A stretch of DNA of 64,000 nucleotides, taken from positions 248,001 to 312,000 of the forward strand of contig OW569389.1 in NCBI GenBank assembly GCA_937625935.1, written 5' to 3'. Source of the stretch: Tetramitus jugosus. Its lineage: Eukaryota; Heterolobosea; Eutetramitea; Acrasida; Vahlkampfiidae. Made by a program: the position numbers and the translations under genes. Below the pieces are notes generated by a model that made no database searches, had not been told where the DNA came from, and worked only from the letters and a program-made list of their open reading frames with translations. This document shows, in pieces, positions 17,888 through 28,691 of this stretch (positions within the stretch are counted from its first letter, which is position 1; each line of letters begins with the position of its first letter).

Positions 17888-19162
17888 TTATTTCTTGCTC
17901 TTTTTCTTTGTGCCAGCCTTTCTTTTCTGCTTTGCCAAGAGTCTCGCTCTCTTGATACCCTTCTCTCTGTTACTGAGCATTTGCTTCAGAATCTCCTTGA
18001 ACGTCTCCCCGTTAACTTGCTCATGAATTTTGAGCTTTGTGATCGTGATTCTCTTCTGAAGCATTTCCAACAACCTCTGCGCACAACGATCATCCAGAGA
18101 ATTCAAGTAGAGATTGAGATCAGTCAAGTACAACTCACCCAACAATTGATCAGCAGTCTTCTTCTTCACCACTCTCTTCTTTTCATTGGCTGAGGCAGAC
18201 GGAACGTATTCACCTCTCTGTCTTCTCTCCTCCTTCTCTTGTTCTATTCTCAATAGCTCTTGTTCTTCCTCTTCCTGAAGCTTGAGCACATCTCTCACTT
18301 TTTCCATGCCTTGTTCCTCTACTCCATCGCACAGTGCACACAATGCTTCATAGCCCTTGTCCCCACAGTCTCTGAACGGACAAGTCGCAGAGAGGTTGAG
18401 TGATTTGAGTTGAGGGTTCGCTCCAGGGAGTGCTTTTCCAATAGTTGTGATACCTTCGCATCCAATTGGGTTACCAGTGAGATCAATGCTTGTCAAGCTT
18501 TGATTCTTGATGAGAACTTCTTCACTGAAAGCCATCACTCCCTCAGCTCCAATTTGGCAGTATTGAAGACTGAGCGTTCGGAGTGAGGTGCTCCACGCGA
18601 GGCCCAATGACAAGAGAGAGCATCCTTCGTCACCCAAAGGATTAAAGTTCAAGTTTAAAACTTGAAGCACTTCATTGGTTTGAATTGATTTTCCCAAGTG
18701 CTTTGAACCAAGTGATCCAATTCGATTGTCGATCAATTCCAGTCTTGTGAGCACAGGATTCTGTTTGATGAACTGAGACAGAGTAATGGTACCAGTGTCT
18801 GCCAAATTTGCTCTCAGGAATGACATGTCTGAATAGTAGGGATATGTAGTCAGTGCTTGAAGCAATAGAGCTAAATCATGTTGACTCAATGCTGGAGGTG
18901 GACTCACAACGATTGGAATCGTTTTCATGTCCAATGGAGGACCCTCTTCTGACTTTGCAAGTTTCAATAGCTTCTGTACGAGTGGTGCATAGGGAGTATA
19001 GGTGACCACAGCAGTAGTACCACCGCTTTGGTTGTCTCTGCTGGTAGATGCCTCAGCACAAAGTTGTTCATAGCTCTTAATGAATCGACGGATTAACCTT
19101 CGATTCTTATCGACATCGTCTTCTTTCTTGGCTCCTCCAGAGCTACCACTCTTTTTTGACAT
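17888..19162 (-). CDS. Leucine-rich repeat protein (RNI-like)
   Basis: This 424-aa protein has about six ribonuclease-inhibitor-type LRRs between residues 95 and 275, for example LTRLELIDNRIGSLGSKHLG, LQVLNLNFNPLGDEGCSLLS and LTSIDLTGNPIGCEGITTIG. The pattern LxxLxLxxNxIGxxG is that of NLR/RanGAP/LRRC34-like repeats. The C-terminal third is a Glu/Lys coiled coil with a very basic end (KAGTKKKSKK). No catalytic or membrane domain is seen, so it is probably a scaffold or cytoskeletal adaptor. Its 3' end is convergent with the eL41 gene. Confidence 0.8.
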   Translation of the reverse strand: MSKKSGSSGGAKKEDDVDKNRRLIRRFIKSYEQLCAEASTSRDNQSGGTTAVVTYTPYAPLVQKLLKLAKSEEGPPLDMKTIPIVVSPPPALSQHDLALLLQALTTYPYYSDMSFLRANLADTGTITLSQFIKQNPVLTRLELIDNRIGSLGSKHLGKSIQTNEVLQVLNLNFNPLGDEGCSLLSLGLAWSTSLRTLSLQYCQIGAEGVMAFSEEVLIKNQSLTSIDLTGNPIGCEGITTIGKALPGANPQLKSLNLSATCPFRDCGDKGYEALCALCDGVEEQGMEKVRDVLKLQEEEEQELLRIEQEKEERRQRGEYVPSASANEKKRVVKKKTADQLLGELYLTDLNLYLNSLDDRCAQRLLEMLQKRITITKLKIHEQVNGETFKEILKQMLSNREKGIKRARLLAKQKRKAGTKKKSKK

Positions 19163-19252
19163 GATTACTTAGTCGTAGTCTTTATTCAAGATTGTTCCCG
19201 TTTTATTTACACCGTAAATATCACAATGCCAGAAATTTTCACGAGAGAATCA

Positions 19253-19491
19253 TGGTGAAAGGTTGAACACTCTTTCCACCGTTTTCTCAGACAATTCGAA
19301 TTTGTGGATGATGGTCCATTTGGTCGTGTCACCCTCAACGCTTATTCCATAGATCCTGAGAGCTATGAAGATTTGCACGAGTTTAGAGAAGTACTGGGTT
19401 GAACGATATCGGTGATGATCGTGATATGATTGATCTGATTACTTTTGGACTTCCATTGCCTTGGGAAGATGTCGGATTTCTTCTTAGCTAG
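19253..19491 (+). pseudogene. Broken duplicate of the 3' part of the downstream F-box-like gene
   Basis: The frame ending in PESYEDLHEFREVLG, then after a frameshift NDIGDDRDMIDLITFGLPLP and WEDVG, aligns with the last about 60 codons of the gene at 19562-20410 (SDEDLQQFRDALG, then TNIGDDDMIDLIIFALPLPW). A small deletion after GTACTGG shifts the frame and an immediate stop follows. The copy ends at TAG 19489-19491, 70 nt before the intact gene. It is a tandem, 5'-truncated paralogue; most nucleotide positions match over the final 110 bases. Confidence 0.8.
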
Positions 19492-19561
19492 GTGCAGCCC
19501 ACAACAAGAACAAGTCTTCCAGAAAAAAAGAGAAACCTGACCAGCATAGCAAACACCCAAA

Positions 19562-20410
19562 ATGAAGCGAAGGCGCATCGCATTACTCTCCCATGATGAA
19601 AATCCAAAGAAGATAGCCGTCCATCACACTGACGCCAACAACAAGAACATTGCAAAAGAAACCCGGTTCAATGACATCCCACCTGAGGTGTTATCCATCA
19701 TTATTGACTTTGTTCCATTTCGAAGTCAAACTATGACTAGATTTATCTTGACTAGTACACTAGTGTACAATTCTTTCAGAAATCATCGACACTTTGCTTA
19801 TTATCAATTTAGAAGTTCCATTCGCTTAGTACTACCGAACTATTTTTGCACTGAAATGAACACCTCAGATGCCATAGATGAACTAGATGAGTTACTTGTT
19901 CTGATCAAAGCACAGCGTGACAAAGTTCAAGCAATCGCTCTTTTAGAGCCAAAGAGAGCCATCTGGAAAAAGTGGGTTCTAAATGATCGGTCTGCTGCTG
20001 GCCTTTACCCAGAGAGTTCTGGTCTGTCATTGACTCAAAGACAAGCAGTGTATGACAAGTTTTTTAGTCTTGTCACTTTTGAGCTGGTAACAGTGAAGGT
20101 GAATGAAGAGGAAGTCAATAGAATTGCCAAAATACATATTGGAGCTGATATTTTACTCACGTATGAAGGTATACAAGGTGAAGAGAATTCTGCTAATCTC
20201 GATATTGTGTATGGAGATGATAGCCCTGGATATATCTGGATTGGTGATACATCTAGTCGTCCATATGACTTCATGAGCGATGAAGATTTGCAACAGTTTA
20301 GAGATGCACTGGGATTGACTAATATTGGTGATGATGATATGATTGATCTGATTATTTTTGCACTTCCATTGCCCTGGAAGGATATCGGACCTGGTTTAAT
20401 CCCTTTTTAG
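19562..20410 (+). CDS. F-box-like protein
   Basis: This 282-aa protein has a basic N terminus and then an F-box-like motif at about residues 38-80 (FNDIPPEVLSIIIDFVPFRS, with the continuing helix pattern). Such motifs usually bind Skp1 in SCF ubiquitin ligases. Residues 90-282 are a unique domain of unknown fold ending in an acidic loop (NIGDDDMIDLI) and PLPWKDIGPG. No LRR, WD or Kelch repeats follow. A decayed partial duplicate lies directly upstream, which marks this as a member of a lineage-specific, actively duplicating family. Confidence 0.7.
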   Translation: MKRRRIALLSHDENPKKIAVHHTDANNKNIAKETRFNDIPPEVLSIIIDFVPFRSQTMTRFILTSTLVYNSFRNHRHFAYYQFRSSIRLVLPNYFCTEMNTSDAIDELDELLVLIKAQRDKVQAIALLEPKRAIWKKWVLNDRSAAGLYPESSGLSLTQRQAVYDKFFSLVTFELVTVKVNEEEVNRIAKIHIGADILLTYEGIQGEENSANLDIVYGDDSPGYIWIGDTSSRPYDFMSDEDLQQFRDALGLTNIGDDDMIDLIIFALPLPWKDIGPGLIPF

Positions 20411-20447
20411 TGTGTTGAAGTTATCTTAGAAGATTGCAGAGTACAGC

Positions 20448-23171
20448 TTATTTATTGGATTCGGAGCCTTTTCTGACTTTGGAAGGCGAGATCTTTGCTT
20501 CCAGTTCTCTCTCGTATTTAGATATGAGGGAGTTGAGGGCCTCTATATGAACTTGATAATTTTTTGCAGTTGTCTCATGACCCATAATCTGTTCTGATAG
20601 ATGTAGACATTCATTCTCCATGATCCTCAACTTGTTCGTAAGTGTTTCGATCAGTTTTGGGTCTGTCTGAGGTGGAGTTGGCTGAGCCTTTTGCTCTTGC
20701 TTGAGAACAACATTTTCAAGAATAGAAATTTGGTCGGTGATGCTCTGTTGGATATCTTGGAGTTGATCGTTCTCTTCTTCTTTCTGCAATAGTTTTTCCT
20801 CGAGTTCTTGCAACCGTTGGCTGAGGGTGTGGTTGTGCTTCTCAAGAGCAGATACGTACACTGCATCTCTTTCTGTCCCTTGCACTACTTCCTCTCCAAG
20901 CTTTGTCAATTTGTACTGGAATTGTTCCAGATTCTCGAATAGGTGATTGTTTTCATTCTGTAGTTGACGAATATAAGGAACAATCTGTTCAGATACAATG
21001 CTTCTAGCCTCTGGCATTTTGTCAAAGTAGGAAGATATGGTCGTGATCCACTTATCTACAGAACCATTATTGATAACTTGTTCATGAGATGGTTTAGGAA
21101 GATCGAACTTGGCCTTCTTTTGAGATTCACTCTCTAGAATGGAGTTTCTGACGAGCTGCAGCTCCCGTTGCGCATCTTCGTAGGCAGATAACAATTCTTC
21201 ATACTGTAGTTTTTGTTCTTGAACCAAATTTTGGTATCGTTGCTCCATTTTCTGAGCGAGAACACTGGGATCTTCCTCATCATCTTTCTCTTCAATTATT
21301 TCTAAGTCATCTTTTAATACTTCGTGGTCTGCCTCTTGAAACTCAGCGATCCTTGCTTGAAGGATGCTCTTTTCTTCTTCCAGCTGCGCGATTTGATCCT
21401 GTAGTTGAGCGATAGTGACCTTGTTGGTTTGATTCATCTTAACTAACTCATCGATGACACTCTGAGCTTCCCTTAACTTTTCCATCAGGGAGTTTGAAGT
21501 TGAAGATTTTGGTGTGTTATTGGAGGAGTGTAATGATCTTCGTAGCTCTTCAGATTGAGTTAGCTTCTTCAATTCTAATTGCTGATTGACGTTCTGATCC
21601 TTTTGTTCCTGGAGATCTTTCTTCAGTTGAGCGATTTCCGTCTGTGAATCCCCAATAGCTGTATCCCTTTCTAGTCTCATATTGGTAAGTTCTTGTTTTA
21701 ACAGCAGCACCAAGTTATTATCGACTTCTTTGTTATTACTGTGTACTTCCGCTAACTTCAGCTTCTCCTTAAGTATCTTGACCTCGCTTTCAATCTTTTT
21801 CTTGTCCAAGGCGTTCTTACTATTCAAGCTGTTAAGTTCATTAATTTCTTGCTGAAGTTGTTTGACAGTATCGTTATATTTCTTTTTGTAGCTGGTAACA
21901 CTCCTTTCGTTATCATTCTGAATTTCAACAATGGTCGATTTCAATGATTGCACTTCCTTCTGAAGTCTTTCAATTTCTGCCATATACATCAGTTCTACAT
22001 TTTTGATTTCACGATCGATTAGGTTTCTGACGTTTTGCCCCTTGATTAGATCCTTCTCGTTTGTGAGAATCTGTTGCTTTAGTACTTTACAATTTCCTTC
22101 AAGAGAAGTGATTGTTTGTTGCGCTTGATCAAATCTTTTCTGTAATACGTCGTACTGATCTCGTTGTTGTTTAAACCGTTGTTTAAAATTATCTTTCAGA
22201 GTTTTGGTCTCGTTCTTTAGGTTGTTATTCTCAGCGGTTAGTTGATTAATCTGAGCATCTTTTGTCTGGTTGGTCTGATTGAGACTTTTCTGAACAGTAT
22301 GTTTTTCCTTCTTTAAATCCTGGATTTGTTTGTATAGACTCTCCATTTGTTTCGACTGAAGTTCATTAGTATTCTGAAGGACTGCTACTTGCTCTTTGTA
22401 TTGTTCCTCTGTTTTTCTGAGAATTTTTGTGAAATGGGCGTACCTACTCTCTATTCCATCTATTCCGGATGTAGTATCAGTACTCATGACGCTACTATTA
22501 TGCATCTTGTAGTGAGGAGATTTCTCTTGACTGGCTTTCACACTGTTCAATTCTTCTTGGGTAGACTCAAGTTGGGTTCTCATAGAATCTAATCTACCTT
22601 TGAGTGCTGCTTTCTCCAGTTTGATCATATCCAACTCTCTCCTTAGGTTTGAGACTTCAATTTTGTTTATAGGGCTTTCGTAAGAGGAGTACTCTCGAGA
22701 GGATCTCATAAACTTATCAATGGGAGAGTTGATCTGACTTATTGAGGCTGCATCGAGTAAACTACTGTGTTGTTCGTTCATTCTAGGAGTGACAGATCAA
22801 GAGGGAGAGTAAGAACACACAACCGATCATCACATATAAGAAGCAAAGGAACAAACTTACTTTCTATAAGAAGTTATATCGACATCATACTTCATTCTGA
22901 GTTTCTCTGGAGTAAGAAAAGGAAGAGGATATGGACTCTTCAGAAAGCTATCATTGGCCATCTGAATCATTTGTGAAGGCGATTCATCCTCTATTGGAAC
23001 TACTGTTTCCTTTTCTTGTTCGGCACCAATTTTTCTTTCCTCTGTTTCTTCTCTTTGACTCTCCAGAAACTTTCTCAAGTTGTCAGAGTAGTTCTGCATC
23101 TCATGAAGCTCTCTGATGACAGATGTGTCCAATCCAGAGTCTTCCAATTCATTCTCTGTTTCTTCATACAT
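20448..23171 (-). CDS. Long coiled-coil protein, two exons
   Basis: Exons are 23171-22861 and 22782-20448 (881 aa). The intron is 22783-22860 (78 nt, GTAAGT..TAG, phase 2), and splicing gives TSYRK joined to MNEQHSS in frame. Exon 1 is acidic and partly disordered. From about residue 125 to the C terminus the protein is almost continuous heptad coiled coil rich in Gln, Glu and Lys, with a break near residues 520-590 that includes a predicted globular patch (KWITTISSYFDKMPEARSIV). No motor, GRIP or PH domain is seen. The length and pattern fit golgin, centrosomal or spindle tethers, but the family cannot be assigned. It is divergent from the kynureninase gene across a 183-nt spacer. Confidence 0.8.
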
Positions 23172-23354
23172 GATCACTGTGATATCAATTTTCCCTTTTG
23201 ATGATCGTCGCTGATCAATCCTTGAGCTCTGTCAATTTGGCTCCCCTTGCTGATACAGTTTCCGTAATTCCCTTGCAACTGCCGATGGCGGAAAATCGCA
23301 CATCGGAGATATCGGCCTTTAGCGTTGAAAAACAACAAAAAGTTTCACAACCAA
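23172..23354. promoter_or_regulatory. Divergent spacer, coiled-coil gene / kynureninase
   Basis: This 183-nt spacer lies between two opposite start codons and therefore contains both promoters. A frame at 23198-23470 overlaps it but is out of frame with kynureninase and has no support. Confidence 0.4.
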
Positions 23355-25157
23355 ATGGACAACAGCGTGGAATGTCAATGGAGCCATTTGCTCAGTGTCA
23401 AGAGCAACACCAATGGCTACTTCTATTTTGCTGCCACAATCCTAGTTCTCATTGCCACAAATCTCTTTAAAAGAACTCAAAAAACAAAATTTTATTTATT
23501 GACGCTCTTGTTGTTGAATGGTGCTGTTGAATATGTTGCATTGATGATGATCCGTAATGGATCACATCTCACTCAGATCAACGAACATCAATTGACTCAA
23601 TTGCGATTTATTGTTGCTTCTTTTTGTGTCGCCACATTTTTCTTGGCGCTCTTGTTTGGCGGGAAATCATCATCTACGGGAAAGATCGCAGGCTCAAAAG
23701 CAGCAGCTTCAGTCAAGAGCAACAACAAGAGTAATGAACATTCGTACAAGATTCAAGTCTATAGGGGCTCTGGAGGTGAAAGCAAGGATGCCTACTTGGC
23801 AAATCAAGCCAAAAAGAACACTTTCAAGGATCGATTGGTTCAATTGGCTCAAACACAGAACACTCGTCTCATTAGCAGTCAATTTGCATCGTATATGGAC
23901 TCGATAGATGATTTGAAGCAGTATCGTAACGAATTCTTCTATCCATTGAATGAGAAGACTGGTAAGCCATTGACCTATTTGTGTGGTAACTCTCTTGGTT
24001 TGCAGCCAAAGCGTGTGACTCAATATGTCAATGAAGAGTTGAAAAAGTGGGCTGAAGTAGGAGTCGAGGGTCACTTTACAGGTACTCGTCCATGGTTCAA
24101 CATTGAAGACTATGTAGTTGAATTGATGGCTCGTGTCGTTGGTGCAAAGCCAATTGAAGTTGCAGTGTGTCATACATTGACTGTGAATGAGCACTTGTTG
24201 TTGGTTTCCTTTTATCAACCTACTGCCAAGAGACACAAGATTTTGATTGAAGAGAATCCGTTCCCTTCCGATATGCACGCAATCATCTCTCACATCAAAT
24301 CAGTACGAAACGGGACTGATGAGAGATTTGATCCTGAGGAGTCCTTGATTCAGATTGGACCAAGAAAGGGTGAAGATTTTGTACGAACAGAGGATATTTT
24401 GGACTTGCTTGAGAAGCAGGGAGATGAAATTGCTCTGATTCTTTTGGGAGGAGTTCACTTTATGAGTGGACAAGCATTTGATTATGAAACGATTACGAAG
24501 AAGGGTCACGAGAAGGGATGTATTGTTGGTTTTGATTTTGCACACGGTGCTGGTAATATTGATCTCAAGTTACATGACTGGGATGTTGATTTTGCATGCT
24601 GGTGCACGTACAAGTATCTCAATTCTGGTCCAGGCAATTTGGGTGGTATGTTTGTGCACGAGAGACATGCTTACAAGAATTTGGATGAATTGCCAAGGTA
24701 TGCTGGATGGTGGGGACACAAGAGAGACACTCGTTTCCGCCTGACCAACAAATTTGATCCTCAACCAGGTGCCGCCAGTTGGCAACTCTCTAATCCAATT
24801 GTTCTCGGAATGGTTGCTGTGCAAGCAAGTTTGGAGTTGTTTGACAAGGCCACCATTGCTCAACTCAGACAAAAGTCATACTTGCTCACTTCGTATCTAG
24901 AAATGCTCATTGACTCTGAGTTGCCAAAGGATGTGACAATCCTAACGCCTCGCGATCCAAAACTCAGAGGGTGCCAACTGTCGCTCCGATTCAACACTAA
25001 ACCACTGGACGAAGTGATGGAGAAGTTGAAGGAGAGTGGAGTCATTTGTGATGAAAGAGAGCCTGATATTATTCGTATCGCCCCTGCACCGCTATACAAC
25101 ACCTTTGAAGAGGTTTACAACTGTGTCATGATCCTCAAAGCTATTCATAGAAACTAA
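23355..25157 (+). CDS. KYNU: Kynureninase with N-terminal membrane segments
   Basis: Kynureninase is a PLP enzyme that cleaves kynurenine or 3-hydroxykynurenine to anthranilate or 3-hydroxyanthranilate plus alanine, on the tryptophan-to-NAD route. Residues about 165-600 match the family: YLCGNSLGLQPKR, EVGVEGHFTGTRPWF, FDFAHGAGNIDLKLHDWDVD and ACWCTYKYLNSGPGNLGG, with the PLP-binding lysine at residue 420. The protein is 600 aa against roughly 460 usual. The extra N terminus (about 150 aa) contains three hydrophobic segments (near residues 22-40, 46-67 and 84-103), then a Ser/Lys linker, all in one uninterrupted frame. This predicts a membrane-anchored enzyme, whereas known kynureninases are soluble. 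The start is the first ATG in the frame. Confidence 0.93.
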   Translation: MDNSVECQWSHLLSVKSNTNGYFYFAATILVLIATNLFKRTQKTKFYLLTLLLLNGAVEYVALMMIRNGSHLTQINEHQLTQLRFIVASFCVATFFLALLFGGKSSSTGKIAGSKAAASVKSNNKSNEHSYKIQVYRGSGGESKDAYLANQAKKNTFKDRLVQLAQTQNTRLISSQFASYMDSIDDLKQYRNEFFYPLNEKTGKPLTYLCGNSLGLQPKRVTQYVNEELKKWAEVGVEGHFTGTRPWFNIEDYVVELMARVVGAKPIEVAVCHTLTVNEHLLLVSFYQPTAKRHKILIEENPFPSDMHAIISHIKSVRNGTDERFDPEESLIQIGPRKGEDFVRTEDILDLLEKQGDEIALILLGGVHFMSGQAFDYETITKKGHEKGCIVGFDFAHGAGNIDLKLHDWDVDFACWCTYKYLNSGPGNLGGMFVHERHAYKNLDELPRYAGWWGHKRDTRFRLTNKFDPQPGAASWQLSNPIVLGMVAVQASLELFDKATIAQLRQKSYLLTSYLEMLIDSELPKDVTILTPRDPKLRGCQLSLRFNTKPLDEVMEKLKESGVICDEREPDIIRIAPAPLYNTFEEVYNCVMILKAIHRN

Positions 25158-25740
25158 TGCACTAGCGAAGTGGTAATACAATATCGATTCATCAATTTCT
25201 TAATATCAATTATTGTGTCCTGACCGAGGTATGCTCACCCTGCAAGTGCCAAGCTCATGAAGCATCACCAACCATAGCGACTGGAGCAAACTGATCAAGG
25301 GATTCTCCTTCCAAGCCAAAATGCGATTCTAAGACATTGTTCTTTCGAGCGTAACCGTCTCGTTCTTGTTGACCATCCAAAGACTCAGCTCTGCATCATC
25401 CCGGTCAATCAAAGCAAGAGCCTGCTTGTGTTGGCACCAATTCACAAATGGTGCCCTTTCCCGTTGAAACTTTGTTTGCGCCCTTTTATCGCGTCAAAAG
25501 CAAGGATGTTGCTGTCGAGGATGACGTATACCCAAAGAGTCTCACCACGGGTCGCCTAAATCGGCAATAAACTAGTGTTTTCACATGGACCACTCTTGTC
25601 GTCGTCCGTCACCGAGTAGAAACTGGCAATACTTGTGCTGGGTGATTAACTTGTAAAACAGTGTCATTCGACTGTAGGCAATTCCTTTGCATGCTTTCTT
25701 CACATCGCGGAAAGGAGAAAATTTTTGTGATCAGATAAAG
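25158..25740. other. Spacer with weak decayed coding signal
   Basis: No gene is supported. A stretch around 25390-25570 reads without stops for about 60 codons on the plus strand (ending VEDDVYPKSLTTGRLNRQ and a stop). It is less AT-rich than its surroundings, which could mark an old coding fragment, but no family is recognisable. Confidence 0.3.
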
Positions 25741-27807
25741 ATGATTCCAACAAGAAAACACTGGAAGACAAAGCGTCCCACTGAATCAAAGGTTGACAAG
25801 GTCTGGGTGAAGAAACAGAAGTATGAGTATTCCACATTATTGGAAGACTCTGTGGTGGTGAATCAGTTGTCATTGCTTTCGTCAGATGAGATATCCTGTG
25901 TCTTGGATTTCCTGTTGTGGGACGATATTGCTAGTGTGCTCATGTTGTCCCTGTCTTGCAAGTCTGTTTATCAGAAAGTGGAAAATGTACTTCGTTCGAT
26001 TCAACCGTTCGTATTCGTAGATGAGCGAACTGACGAGGAGGAAAACGGTTGCAAAGAAGCAATAGTGGGAGTACATGAGGTTGATGACACCAAGCGTGAG
26101 AGCAAAGATGGAGAAGTTGTCTGCAAGGTAAATAACATTGAAAAGAGTGGAGCGGGGGGAAAAGAATGGTGTAAACAAAAGCAAAACAAGTGGAGTATCA
26201 CGAGAGCATTGAGAACAAGGCAGGGCTTAATATTTACTACAGATACACAGGTTGCAAAGATTGAAGAATTGATGCATAGGGAGCATATCTTTGACCTCTC
26301 TAGATTGACCAATCATTTGGCATTCTACTATGTTGATTCACAAAAGATTGTTCAGTTCCTATCTGGATCTATTAGTGGGAAGTCATTGGTCTCTTCGAAG
26401 ATCATCAAAACGGAGCTGATTTCTTTTCCTTGGAAGAATCAGAAAGGAGATGAGATCAATGAAAAGATGATTGAGGAGATCAATACTGTTCCAGGTTTCT
26501 TTCTAGAAAGCTTAACTTTGCACATTGTAACGTACTCAATGATGGAGCTTTATCAAATTCTGGCATGCTGTCGCTCATTGATCTCATTATCATTGAAATT
26601 TCATAGGACATTCGGAATAGAATTGATTTTACCAAAGAATATCAACATTCCTGTATTCCACTCTTTGAAGAAGTTGAGTATAACAACTGAGAATGATTAT
26701 GCAGATAGTGTCCAACTATTTTACGATCTTTTGCGACTCGCCCCCAACTTGGAACATCTGGAGTGCATATTTTCAGGAGATTTCAATGATAGCTTCCTCA
26801 CATTCTTGACCAAACAATGTCCGAAACTCAAGAAGTTACATGTGTTAAGTGATGACAGAGCAGATGAGCACGAGTTCTCCGACGAAGGAATTCTTAATTT
26901 GCTCTCAAAACTCCCAAACCTCACAGACCTTGAATTTCATAATTGTTATGCAATCACTGGAGAGGTATTCACCAAGATTGGCCAGTATGGGAAACATTTA
27001 AAGAATCTAAATATTGAAAGATACGATGGTGAAGTGGAGGAGTATGGTGATATTCACTTTGGTGGGGGTGAGTTGACAGCGTTGGAATGTTTAACATTCC
27101 AAGGAGATTTTAATGAAGAAGCTGAATGGTCAAAATATTTCACATCCAGTATCATCCAGACAGCTCCTAATCTGAAACATCTGAAAGGTAATTTCCACAT
27201 TTTGGATATGGCATTAATGTTAGAGCAATGCCAAAAATTAAACACTGTGGTGATGGCTAGATGCACTCAATCTGTAATTTCTAAATTGATTATGAATCAC
27301 AATATGGAGACTATTGATCTGATATCTCAGGACCATTGCCCATTCTCAGTCGATAGTTTGAGGTCATGCTTATGGCCCAAATTGAAAGTGTTGAACTTGA
27401 GATGTGTGGAGCCACCAAAGCATTGTGATGAGTGGCTCTTGACACTGACCAAAGCATGTCCAAATCTACAGCGTTTAATTCTGTGTTGTCATTTCCAGGA
27501 CGATTCAGCTGAAAATGAACGTGCTCTGATTGGCGCAACAATGTATGAATTATTGAAGATTGAGAGCAATTGGCCTGATCTTCGAGTAGTGTTCTTGTGT
27601 GATGATTCAGGAAGCACCCAAGAAAGTTTTCTCGATAGCTATGATTGTATTTCCATTAGGCCATTTTTATTTGTGGGGAATCCAACAAAAGTAGATTACA
27701 GTTTTAAACGGAGCACTCATGGGGAGAGCAGCATGGTCGAATTCATCAGAAAATGGATCGTTTATGATCCTATCATGAGAAACAATGAAAAGGAAGTGGA
27801 TTACTGA
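25741..27807 (+). CDS. F-box / leucine-rich-repeat protein
   Basis: This 688-aa protein starts at the first ATG (MIPTRKHWKTKRP). Residues about 40-85 are an F-box-like segment (LSSDEISCVLDFLLWDDIAS followed by VLMLSLSCKSVYQK). The rest contains degenerate LRRs of the AMN1/FBXL type, for example LNLLSKLPNLTDLEFHNCYA, LKHLKGNFHILDMALMLEQC and LKVLNLRCVEPPKHCDEW. It would act as a substrate receptor of an SCF-type ubiquitin ligase. An acidic/basic low-complexity insert follows the F-box (about residues 88-150). Family members are likely numerous in this genome; relics of related LRR genes lie just downstream. Confidence 0.78.
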   Translation: MIPTRKHWKTKRPTESKVDKVWVKKQKYEYSTLLEDSVVVNQLSLLSSDEISCVLDFLLWDDIASVLMLSLSCKSVYQKVENVLRSIQPFVFVDERTDEEENGCKEAIVGVHEVDDTKRESKDGEVVCKVNNIEKSGAGGKEWCKQKQNKWSITRALRTRQGLIFTTDTQVAKIEELMHREHIFDLSRLTNHLAFYYVDSQKIVQFLSGSISGKSLVSSKIIKTELISFPWKNQKGDEINEKMIEEINTVPGFFLESLTLHIVTYSMMELYQILACCRSLISLSLKFHRTFGIELILPKNINIPVFHSLKKLSITTENDYADSVQLFYDLLRLAPNLEHLECIFSGDFNDSFLTFLTKQCPKLKKLHVLSDDRADEHEFSDEGILNLLSKLPNLTDLEFHNCYAITGEVFTKIGQYGKHLKNLNIERYDGEVEEYGDIHFGGGELTALECLTFQGDFNEEAEWSKYFTSSIIQTAPNLKHLKGNFHILDMALMLEQCQKLNTVVMARCTQSVISKLIMNHNMETIDLISQDHCPFSVDSLRSCLWPKLKVLNLRCVEPPKHCDEWLLTLTKACPNLQRLILCCHFQDDSAENERALIGATMYELLKIESNWPDLRVVFLCDDSGSTQESFLDSYDCISIRPFLFVGNPTKVDYSFKRSTHGESSMVEFIRKWIVYDPIMRNNEKEVDY

Positions 27808-28216
27808 GTAATGGACACGTTAGGTAGCTTTTTGTGCCGTAATTATCTTCGTTACAGTGTGATTGAACGTTACCTTCTCGTTCGTTATTAAATCATGAAC
27901 AAGAGGGATTTAGAAACAACTGTATTGTGTTGAGCAAGTCAACCACTTTTTCGATGAAAGATTCATCTATAGTGAAAGCCGAAAAGAAGTGGTCACCATC
28001 AAAACAACTATGAGAATAATAGAAAGTTTAACCATTTAAAGAGCGTTATCTCATCCATTACTTCTTAATTCTAACATGAAGGGTTTCGACGCACCCCATC
28101 TTGTTCACAAATGTTCTGGCTCTACTAGACTTAAAGTCTGCTTCCGGCGCGAAAACTCCACTTTGTTCAATACACTACTATGAGACATGTCGTCGCTCAG
28201 AACCTGCGGTTCTGAG
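27808..28216. other. Non-coding spacer after the F-box/LRR gene
   Basis: No coding or RNA feature is recognised in these about 400 bases. Confidence 0.3.
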
Positions 28217-28565
28217 CTATTGTGCAGGTCTCTTCGCTAACGAGTCTTTCCAGACTTTATTCATTCGTTTGATGCAAGATCTTTTCATTGCATTTACCAA
28301 TCTTTTAACTTTTATTTCTCTCCTCTTGCGGCCACATACTACTATTTCTTTCATCAGTACCTCCTTCTGGTCCTCTTCTTTACCCATTAGTCCTGCCAGC
28401 AGCTCTTCTGATGTTCGACTGGGGGTCCGAGGTAGCATTTTGCCATCATCGTACACCACATTGTCAAACCAGAGATTGAGCTTGGCTTGTCTCATGAACT
28501 CCAGTTTGTTCAATGAAACCTTGAATTCCTCCACCGCCAAAAACAGTGCCACATTGACACATTGA
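28217..28565 (-). pseudogene. Decayed gene fragment
   Basis: The minus-strand frame reads VNVALFLAVEEFKVSLNKLE and continues basic (GRKRREIKVKRLVNAMKRS) to a stop at 28217. Upstream in the same frame a TAG interrupts; a neighbouring frame continues in a coding-like way (SSQLDIRLNVS), which suggests a one-base frameshift. No proper start is seen. The string LAVEEFK recalls the middle of RGS domains, but the match is too short to name a family. Confidence 0.35.
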
Positions 28566-28691
28566 GTCTAATGTCTAGTTGACTTGAGGCAAGGAGTTTA
28601 TTACTTAAAATCAAGAGCTCTTTGGCAAGACTCCAAATCAATTCAAAAAGCGAAGGAAAGCGCGGAAGTTGCTCCAATTTACATCATTGAT

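Noticed and set aside
23198-23470. Plus-strand frame overlapping the start of kynureninase
   Set aside because: It is out of frame with the enzyme, and the overlapping kynureninase frame has hydrophobic segments and a proper ATG.
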